Source of the DNA: an uncultured Chlorobiota bacterium
GTDB taxonomy: Bacteria; Bacteroidota; Bacteroidia; Bacteroidales; JAADGE01
DNA length: 38,791 nt
Assembly: GCA_947311445.1 (NCBI GenBank)
Contig: CAMZKV010000095.1
Span: 1 to 38,791, forward strand
Direction: 5' to 3'
Of this stretch, positions 33,142 through 38,791 are shown piece by piece (the first letter of the stretch is position 1; each line of letters opens with the position of its first letter). Position numbers and translations under genes: made by a program. A model generated the notes under the pieces. It made no database searches. It saw only the letters and a list, made by a program, of their open reading frames with translations, and was not told the origin of the DNA.

Positions 33142-35220
33142 ATGTTATCACTAATAACAGAATACCCTATTTGGTTTATTATATTTTGTATTGCAACAGG
33201 CTTTATGTTTGCTTGGTTCTTATACAGAAAAGATGATAAGTTTATTGAAACATCAAAACTTGTACGATATTTAATGTTTGCCTTCAGATTTTTATCTATA
33301 AGCATTATTTCGTTTTTTTTACTTTCTCCCATTGTTAAATCATTAGGAAAAACAATTGAGCAGCCAATAATTGTTTTTGCACAAGACAACTCAGAATCAG
33401 TAAGCTACGATAAAGACAATATTAAGTTGTTTAATGAAAAAATTTCAAATGCCTTCTTAAACAAAGAAAAATATATTTTTCAAAGCTATTCTTTTGGTGA
33501 AAAAACATTTAAAACCGATAGTTTTTCTTTTTCTGAAAAACAAACTGATATTTCAGAGCTTATTTCGGATATAAAAAACAAGTATTATCACAGGAATATT
33601 GGTGCGATAATTATCGCAAGTGATGGTATTTATAACAAAGGAACAAATCCTATTTATGAGATTAATAACATAAATTTTCCTATTTACACTATTGCATTGG
33701 GAGACACTAGCATAAAAGAAGATTTAATTATATCAAATATAAAACATAATAAGATTGCATTTCTAAAAAATACATATCCTATACAAGTATCGGTAAAAGC
33801 CAAGAAGCTAAAAGGAAAACAAACTGAAATTCAAATATTTGAAGAATCTAAACTTATAAAATCTAAGAAAATTACAATAAAAAGTAATGATTTTTTTAAA
33901 AAATATAATTTTGAAATAAAAGCCGATAAATTAGGTTTTCATAAGTTAAAAATAAAACTTAAAGAAATTGAAGGAGAAGTAAATTTAAAAAATAACTCAA
34001 AACAAATTATAACGGAAGTTACAGATAGTAAACAAAGAATACTTATACTTGCAAACTCACCTCATCCGGACATTTCTGCAATAAAACAGGCTTTGGAGCT
34101 TAATCAAAACTTTGAAACTGATGTTTTTATTGCTAATAATTTCTCAAAATCAGTTCAAGGATATAGTTTAATAATTCTGCACCAATTGCCCTCAAAATTT
34201 AATTCAGCAAATAAGGTTCTAACTAAAATTTTAAAATCAAATATTCCTGTTTTATATATTTTGGGAGGGCAAAGTTCTTTACAAAAATTTGACAATTTGA
34301 ATACCGGACTTTTAACAGGTGCGTATTCAAACTCAGCTGATGAAGTTCAAGGAAAGTTAAACGCAAATTTCAATCTTTTTGATATAAATCCGGATATTGA
34401 AAATGTTAGTTTAAATGCTCCTCCAATTTTGTCTGCTTTTGGAAAGTACAAAATAAGCGGTAATGCTCAAGTTTTATTTAGTAGAAAGGTTAAAAATATT
34501 AATACTGGTCTTCCTCTTCTTGTTTTTAATTATAGCAATGGCAGAAATAAAACTGCTGTATTAACAGGAGAAGGAATTTGGCGTTGGCGAATATTTGATT
34601 ATAAGTTAAACAAAAATCACTATTTATTTAATGAACTGATTAACAAAACGGTACAATATCTTACAAAAAAAGAAACTAAAGAACAACTTACAATAATTGC
34701 AGATAGAATTATTCCTGAAAATCAGAATATTATTATGAAAGCAAAGGTTTTTGATAGTAATTTTGAATTAGTTAATACCGGTAATGTTACTATTAAAATA
34801 TCTAATTATGAAAATCAAACAAAAGAATATGTCTTTGATAAAATCGGAAAATCTTATAAGCTGGATATTAAAAAATTAGAGATAGGAAATTATTATTGGT
34901 CTGCCCAAACTATTTTAAAAGGTAAAAAGATAAAAAAAGATGGTATTTTTTCTGTTATACCATTAGAAATTGAGGCAGAAAACACAACTGCAAATCATAA
35001 TATACTCTATAAAATATCTGAAAATACTGGAGGGAAATTATTTTATCCTTCACAAATATCTCAATTAATAAAAACTATTGAAAACAATGACAATATTGTT
35101 CCTATTTCATATAGCGAAAAAAAGACAGAGAGTTTAATTAATTTCAAAATACTTTTCTTTTTAATTTTGGTTTTACTATCAGCTGAGTGGTTTATGAGGA
35201 AATTTTATGGTGCTTATTAA
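33142..35220 (+). CDS. Membrane protein with VWA-like domain and GATase1-like segment
   Basis: A 692-residue protein anchored by two N-terminal helices (about 9-27 and 43-64) and one C-terminal helix (about 669-687). Between them lies a large extracytoplasmic or cytoplasmic region: a von Willebrand A-like domain with the metal-site DNSES (Asp82, Ser84, Ser86; D-x-S-x-S) and IIIASDGIYNKGTNP, then beta-sandwich sequence, a class-I glutamine-amidotransferase-like stretch (ILILANSPHPDISAIKQAL, YSLIILHQLPSKF, PVLYILGG) and a further beta domain. Similar proteins are widespread in Bacteroidota as uncharacterised VWA or BatA-like membrane proteins; no partner BatA/BatD/MoxR gene is nearby. Its stop directly abuts the stop of the convergent next gene. 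Confidence 0.72.
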   Translation: MLSLITEYPIWFIIFCIATGFMFAWFLYRKDDKFIETSKLVRYLMFAFRFLSISIISFFLLSPIVKSLGKTIEQPIIVFAQDNSESVSYDKDNIKLFNEKISNAFLNKEKYIFQSYSFGEKTFKTDSFSFSEKQTDISELISDIKNKYYHRNIGAIIIASDGIYNKGTNPIYEINNINFPIYTIALGDTSIKEDLIISNIKHNKIAFLKNTYPIQVSVKAKKLKGKQTEIQIFEESKLIKSKKITIKSNDFFKKYNFEIKADKLGFHKLKIKLKEIEGEVNLKNNSKQIITEVTDSKQRILILANSPHPDISAIKQALELNQNFETDVFIANNFSKSVQGYSLIILHQLPSKFNSANKVLTKILKSNIPVLYILGGQSSLQKFDNLNTGLLTGAYSNSADEVQGKLNANFNLFDINPDIENVSLNAPPILSAFGKYKISGNAQVLFSRKVKNINTGLPLLVFNYSNGRNKTAVLTGEGIWRWRIFDYKLNKNHYLFNELINKTVQYLTKKETKEQLTIIADRIIPENQNIIMKAKVFDSNFELVNTGNVTIKISNYENQTKEYVFDKIGKSYKLDIKKLEIGNYYWSAQTILKGKKIKKDGIFSVIPLEIEAENTTANHNILYKISENTGGKLFYPSQISQLIKTIENNDNIVPISYSEKKTESLINFKILFFLILVLLSAEWFMRKFYGAY

Positions 35221-35844
35221 TCATTCTACTAAATCCATTCCTTCAATTTCAAGTTTAAATTCTATAGCTTCAAAAATGTATTTGTATTTTGGAGCTTTTG
35301 CTCTATTTTTAAAGTCTTTGAAATCAAACTCTTGTATTATCTCAAAATTGTTTTTGTTCATGCATATAACTTTTTTTCCGGTTACGTAAAAAAGAAAATT
35401 TCCACAAAATTCCATAAAATATCCTTCTCCCGGATTTCCTGAGCATTTTCCTCCTGGTGCTGTTATTGTAAATTTCCCATATTGTGTGCTATCAAATAAT
35501 CTTACACGTTCTTCAATTAAATTCATTATCATTTTGCCTTTTAGGTCAAGAACTAATAAACTTTTATTGTTAGGAAAAAACATATATTTATCTGTAATTA
35601 AATATTCTTTTGGTGTAACTTTGTCTAACACAACATTATAATAATGCCTTGTGTTGTATGGAAGGTCCTTGAAAACAGCAACAACATTTTTCTTAAGTTT
35701 AACTTTCCAAATTACTTCATGGTTATCTTCAAAATATAGTTTATGCTTTTTATCTATATTACTTTCTGTTATTGGATAGTATAGTAACTGACCGAAAATT
35801 TTAACTGGTATAATAATTATGAGAATTAGAATTAATTTTTTCAT
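35221..35844 (-). CDS. Exported protein of unknown function
   Basis: A 207-residue protein with a signal peptide (KKLILILIIIIPVKIFGQ, cleavage near residue 19). The rest is predicted beta-strand-rich with alternating charged segments (HEVIWKVKLKKNVVAVFKDLP, YMFFPNNKSLLVLDLKGKMIMNLIEE, NFLFYVTGKKVICMNKNNFEIIQEFDFK), reminiscent of beta-propeller blades but too short for a full propeller. I do not recognise a family. It lies 63 bases downstream of the pseudouridine synthase gene on the same strand and may be its operon partner. Its stop is immediately next to that of the convergent VWA-like gene. Confidence 0.7.
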   Translation of the reverse strand: MKKLILILIIIIPVKIFGQLLYYPITESNIDKKHKLYFEDNHEVIWKVKLKKNVVAVFKDLPYNTRHYYNVVLDKVTPKEYLITDKYMFFPNNKSLLVLDLKGKMIMNLIEERVRLFDSTQYGKFTITAPGGKCSGNPGEGYFMEFCGNFLFYVTGKKVICMNKNNFEIIQEFDFKDFKNRAKAPKYKYIFEAIEFKLEIEGMDLVE

Positions 35845-35907
35845 TTTTTTAAGATTTTAGTTTCAACAATGTTAATAACAAAAAAAAAACACAAATATTG
35901 CCCCAAA

Positions 35908-36804
35908 CTATTCGTAGCTTCCTCTTTTTAAGTTAGAAACCTCTCTTTCTGTAAGATGTCTCCATCTGCCTCGTGTAATATCTTTTTTTGTTAGCCCTGC
36001 AAAATATACTCTGTCTAATTTTACAACTTCAAATCCAAAGTGAGAAAACATTCTTCTTATTATCCTATTCCTACCGGAATGAATTTCAATTCCAACATCT
36101 TTTTTGTTTTTTGGGTCAGGAAATGCAAGAGTGTCAAATTTCATGAATCCATCCTCAAGTTCAGCCCCTGTAGCAATTTCTTCAGCTTTTTCTTTTGATA
36201 ATTCTTTATCTAAGAAAGCATGATAAATTTTCTTTTTATTATATTTTGGGTGTGTAAGTTTTTTTGTTAAATCTCCGTCATTGGTAAGTAATAATACTCC
36301 TGTTGAATCTTTATCTAATCTTCCTACCGGATAAATTCTTTCAGGAACTTTTGATTTTATAATATCAATAACAGTTTTCCTGCCTCTATCATCCGAAACT
36401 GTTGTTAAAACTCCTTTTGGTTTATTTAAAACTATATAAACGGATTTTTCAAAATATACTTTTTTGTTTTTAAATTTCACTTTATCTTTTCTGGAAACTT
36501 TAGTTCCAACTTCTGTAACAACTTTGTCGTTAACCTTTACATGTCCTTTTGCTATATATGTATCGGCTTCTCGTCTTGAACATATTCCGGCATTTGCAAT
36601 ATATTTATTTAAACGAATTAAAATATCTGCATCTTTATCTTTTTCATCAGATTTAGACAGTCTATTTTTTTTAAAGTTTTTATAATCCATATTTGATTTA
36701 AAACTTTTTTTACCATCTTTATTATATTTTCGTTTATCCTCTTTATTAAACTTTTTTTTATTTTCGTTTTTATAATTATCCTTACTTTTTTTGAAATCTT
36801 TCAT
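35908..36804 (-). CDS. rRNA pseudouridine synthase, RluB/RsuA family, with Lys/Asn-rich N-terminal tail
   Basis: Isomerises a uridine of ribosomal RNA to pseudouridine; RluB-like. The 298 residues comprise a very basic, low-complexity N-terminal tail (1-58, mostly Lys, Asn and Asp), an S4 RNA-binding domain (about 61-108: IRLNKYIANAGICSRREADTYIAKGHVKVN) and the catalytic domain (about 121-285) with Asp164 in GRLDKDSTGVLLLTNDGDL, plus HSGRNRIIRRMFSHFGFEVVKLDRV. The tail is probably disordered and may help bind rRNA; it is common among Bacteroidota members. RluB, RsuA and RluE are hard to tell apart, so no symbol is given. Confidence 0.93.
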   Translation of the reverse strand: MKDFKKSKDNYKNENKKKFNKEDKRKYNKDGKKSFKSNMDYKNFKKNRLSKSDEKDKDADILIRLNKYIANAGICSRREADTYIAKGHVKVNDKVVTEVGTKVSRKDKVKFKNKKVYFEKSVYIVLNKPKGVLTTVSDDRGRKTVIDIIKSKVPERIYPVGRLDKDSTGVLLLTNDGDLTKKLTHPKYNKKKIYHAFLDKELSKEKAEEIATGAELEDGFMKFDTLAFPDPKNKKDVGIEIHSGRNRIIRRMFSHFGFEVVKLDRVYFAGLTKKDITRGRWRHLTEREVSNLKRGSYE

Positions 36805-37044
36805 TTGTCTAAAATTATTTTATTGGCTAATTTAAATTAGTTGCTAATGTTTTTATATTAAAAATATTTGTAATGTTATGCACATAGGAACACTTGTTTT
36901 TTCTGTAAATAATCATTGTATTGTTTAGCTGTGCTTTTTGGGTTAAAATGTTTATCAAGTGTGTTTCATGTTTATTATTTTATTATTTTTTTACAAAATA
37001 ACGATAAAATTTATTAATTTTACAATATATTTAAAACAATAATC

Positions 37045-37470
37045 ATGGATACTAATTATCTTATTTTTGGAGCAATAATAATTGTACTTATTTATTTGAT
37101 ACTAAAATTTGCAAAAAAGTTTGTTAAACTAATTTTATTACTTGTTGTAATTGTAAGTTTAGGCTTATTTGGATATTTATATTACTTTGATATAAGCAAC
37201 TTAAATGATTTACATTCAAAGTATTGCGAAAATATTGAAATGAAAAAAGACTCTTTAAAATGCGTTTGTATTATTCAGCCAATTGAAGAAGATTTTAAGA
37301 CTCGTTTGTCTGATGATAAGATTAAAAACATGACAAAAATTGAATTTGCAAAAGAATTGAGTATTTCATTAAAGAATAAACGAAAAGTTATTATTTCAAA
37401 ACTAAAAGAGAATAAATCATTACATCTTTTGAAAGAATTTAAAAGCGATTTTTTGAAAACATCAGAATAA
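37045..37470 (+). CDS. Small membrane protein of unknown function
   Basis: A 141-residue protein with two closely spaced hydrophobic helices (about 4-22 and 27-49) followed by ~90 mostly polar residues containing CENIEMKKDSLKCVCIIQPIEEDF with three Cys, and Lys-rich helices. The polar part looks extracytoplasmic if the helices form a hairpin with the short start inside. No family is recognised. It lies between the divergent pseudouridine synthase gene (240-bp gap without a clear promoter) and the convergent aat gene, whose stop is only five bases away. Confidence 0.6.
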   Translation: MDTNYLIFGAIIIVLIYLILKFAKKFVKLILLLVVIVSLGLFGYLYYFDISNLNDLHSKYCENIEMKKDSLKCVCIIQPIEEDFKTRLSDDKIKNMTKIEFAKELSISLKNKRKVIISKLKENKSLHLLKEFKSDFLKTSE

Positions 37471-37475
37471 TATTA

Positions 37476-38114
37476 TCAAATATTTTCTTGTAATATTTTT
37501 AGAAAATTATTCAAAGAAATATATTCTGCTCCCAAACTTTCAAGATGTTTTGTATAAACTTGTGCATCAATTAATTCCAGAGGTGTATTATCAATTAAAT
37601 ATGCAAGAGCAATTTTTGATGTGTTTGCTTCTTTGCTAAACATTGATTCTCCAAAAAATATTTTTCCTAGCTTAAGTCCGTATAATCCTCCAACTAATTC
37701 TTTATTATTATTATAAACTTCAATAGAATGGGCTATTCCTTGTTTGTGAAGTTTATAGAATGCTTCAAACATTTCGTCAGTTATCCAAGTTCCTGCATCT
37801 TGCTTTCTTTCAATTTCTTTACAATTCAATATAACTTCTTTAAAGTTCTTATTTACATAGCACTTATAAATATCTTTCTTAATTAAAGATTTAAGACTTT
37901 TTGAGCGTTTAAATTTTTTTGGAAATAATATAAATCGAGGGTTTGGTGAGTGCCATATTATTGGTTCACCATCATTAAACCATGGGAATATTCCATTTTT
38001 ATATGCAAGAACTAATCTTTCAGGCGATAAATCTCCTCCAATGGCAAGAATTCCATCTTCGGCATATTTAGGATGAGGAAATATCAATTCATCTGTAAGT
38101 TGAAAAATAGGCAT
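37476..38114 (-). CDS. aat: Leucyl/phenylalanyl-tRNA--protein transferase
   Basis: Transfers Leu or Phe from charged tRNA to the N-terminus of proteins starting with Arg or Lys (and Met in some bacteria), marking them for ClpAP degradation by the N-end rule. The 212-residue length is typical. Conserved segments are FPHPKYAEDGILAIGGDLSPERLVLAYKNGIFPWFNDGEPIIWHSPNPRFILFP, TWITDEMFEAFYKLHKQGIAHSIEVY, LVGGLYGLKLGKIFFGESMFS and the ASKIALAYL-like TSKIALAYL. It follows the thioesterase gene by three bases on the same strand, so the two are probably co-transcribed. Confidence 0.95.
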   Translation of the reverse strand: MPIFQLTDELIFPHPKYAEDGILAIGGDLSPERLVLAYKNGIFPWFNDGEPIIWHSPNPRFILFPKKFKRSKSLKSLIKKDIYKCYVNKNFKEVILNCKEIERKQDAGTWITDEMFEAFYKLHKQGIAHSIEVYNNNKELVGGLYGLKLGKIFFGESMFSKEANTSKIALAYLIDNTPLELIDAQVYTKHLESLGAEYISLNNFLKILQENI

Positions 38115-38117
38115 ATT

Positions 38118-38561
38118 TTATTGAAAATGATTTTTTTTCCAATTAACAAAAAAATCTGGTGTGTTTAGTTCTAGTTTTCTTGTTTTATTCATGAATACTT
38201 GAATTGTTAATGCTCTAATAATTACCATATTATCAGACTTTCGTCTTAATTCATATTCAAATATTAATTTTGATGCTGGATTATTTATTAAGCTAATTTT
38301 CATTACAGCATCTTCACCATAAAAAAGTTGGTTCTTATAGTCAACATCTAGTTTTACAATAGGTATCATCAAACCAAAATTGTTATAAACATCCATATAA
38401 GATAAACCATATTTTTTTCCAAATACTTCTCTGGCATCTTCAAGGTATTTTACATAATTTCCATGCCATACTATACCCATAGAGTCAACTTCTCCAAACC
38501 GAATTTTTATTTCGGTTTCTAATGTTATGCGTTTTGCATTTGGGTATTTATTTTTTTTCAT
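38118..38561 (-). CDS. Hotdog-fold acyl-CoA thioesterase, YbgC/4HBT family
   Basis: A 147-residue single hotdog-fold thioesterase that hydrolyses acyl- or aroyl-CoA (or carrier-protein) thioesters. The 4-hydroxybenzoyl-CoA thioesterase active-site pattern is clear: RFGEVDSMGIVWHGNYVKYLEDARE with the catalytic Asp26. The remaining strands (VDYKNQLFYGEDAVMKISL, KLIFEYELRRKSDNMVIIRALTIQVFM) fit the family. It lies 10 bases downstream of the partial methyltransferase gene and three bases before aat on the same strand. In aryl-polyene and flexirubin clusters such a thioesterase commonly accompanies a methyltransferase, which could place it in pigment synthesis. Confidence 0.88.
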   Translation of the reverse strand: MKKNKYPNAKRITLETEIKIRFGEVDSMGIVWHGNYVKYLEDAREVFGKKYGLSYMDVYNNFGLMIPIVKLDVDYKNQLFYGEDAVMKISLINNPASKLIFEYELRRKSDNMVIIRALTIQVFMNKTRKLELNTPDFFVNWKKNHFQ

Positions 38562-38571
38562 TTTTGAAACC

Positions 38572-38791
38572 TTATTTTACACACCTCATAATAGTATGAC
38601 TTACCCCAACATTTTCAAAAACTTCAACAACTTTCATTCCGGCCTCTTTAACCATACGTTTCATATCTTCGCTATGATACATGCGGCTGTTTCCATTTGC
38701 AATACATGTAAAATAAAGCGAAGTTGCATGAAGACTATATGTTGATGCGTCAAAACGTTGCAAATCCCATAAAGTTTCCATTATGTACAAT
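38572..38791 (-). CDS. SAM-dependent O-methyltransferase, C-terminal part (cut by window end)
   Basis: About 73 C-terminal residues are present; the frame stays open to the window edge, and the first TTG at 38790 is not a start. The segment ALWDLQRFD-like (METLWDLQRFDAS), SLYFTCIANGNSRMYHSEDMKRMVKEAGMKVVEVFENVGVSHTIMRC is the end of a class-I methyltransferase of the kind (winged helix plus Rossmann methylase) found next to polyketide-like ketosynthases in Bacteroidota. The Rossmann SAM-binding motif lies outside the window, so the substrate is not readable. It is the upstream member of the thioesterase-aat unit. Confidence 0.72.
   Translation of the reverse strand, partial: LYIMETLWDLQRFDASTYSLHATSLYFTCIANGNSRMYHSEDMKRMVKEAGMKVVEVFENVGVSHTIMRCVK

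Overview
The window is AT-rich (roughly 30% GC by eye) and reads as chromosome of a Bacteroidota bacterium, probably an anaerobic Bacteroidales/Marinilabiliales-type organism. The evidence is a sodium-pumping methylmalonyl-CoA-type decarboxylase operon, a GyrA of Bacteroidota type (Ser82 and Phe86 in the quinolone pocket, variant GyrA box), secreted proteins with the GFLPPR-type N-terminal module, LysM plus periplasmic-binding-fold fusions, and promoters of the Bacteroidota form TTTG-N19-TAnnTTTG. I see no rRNA, tRNA, CRISPR array, insertion sequence, prophage or integrase. Most of the window is ordinary core genome with some unusual domain architectures.

Layout. 2-3577 (+): a four-gene Na+-translocating decarboxylase operon (carboxyltransferase alpha, cut by the window start; OadG-like anchor; biotin carrier; beta pump with an extra N-terminal domain). 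3578-4194: a gene-free stretch with a terminator, a near-perfect Bacteroidota promoter and a paired leader in front of a secreted ILEI/FAM3-like protein (4195-4995). 5340-6851 (+): a FIST-like protein and a membrane coiled-coil protein. 7043-11158 (+): gyrA and a secreted TPR protein, followed by a strong hairpin. 11302-15457 (+): a tightly packed set of a Ste24-type M48 protease, a CYTH-HD fusion and an LtaS-like membrane sulfatase split by a one-base frameshift. 15515-16294 (-): a TauE/SafE exporter, divergent from 16393-19692 (+), an AddA/RecB-like helicase-nuclease. 19704-23280 (-): a HAMP-GAF membrane sensor without an output domain and a LysM/type-1 periplasmic-binding-fold protein. 23450-25702 (+): a lone molybdenum hydroxylase large subunit, convergent with an Rrf2 regulator (25725-26126, -) that is divergent from an M49-like lipoprotein peptidase (26232-27905, +). 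A bidirectional terminator separates this from recQ (28059-30242, -). 30362-33056 (+): arabinose-5-phosphate isomerase, tatC and fabG. 33142-35220 (+): a VWA-like membrane protein. 35221-38791: an unknown exported protein, a pseudouridine synthase, a small membrane protein, aat, a hotdog thioesterase and the end of a methyltransferase that may be the edge of an aryl-polyene/flexirubin-like cluster.

Most distinctive points: the ILEI-like secreted protein with its own promoter and structured leader; the CYTH-HD fusion placed between a Ste24 protease and an LtaS-like enzyme; the lipocalin-like extension on the decarboxylase beta subunit; the frameshift in the LtaS-like gene; and the XDH large subunit without an adjacent electron-transfer subunit. 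No single locus is clearly a new defence or mobile system. All family assignments come from reading motifs, without database searches.
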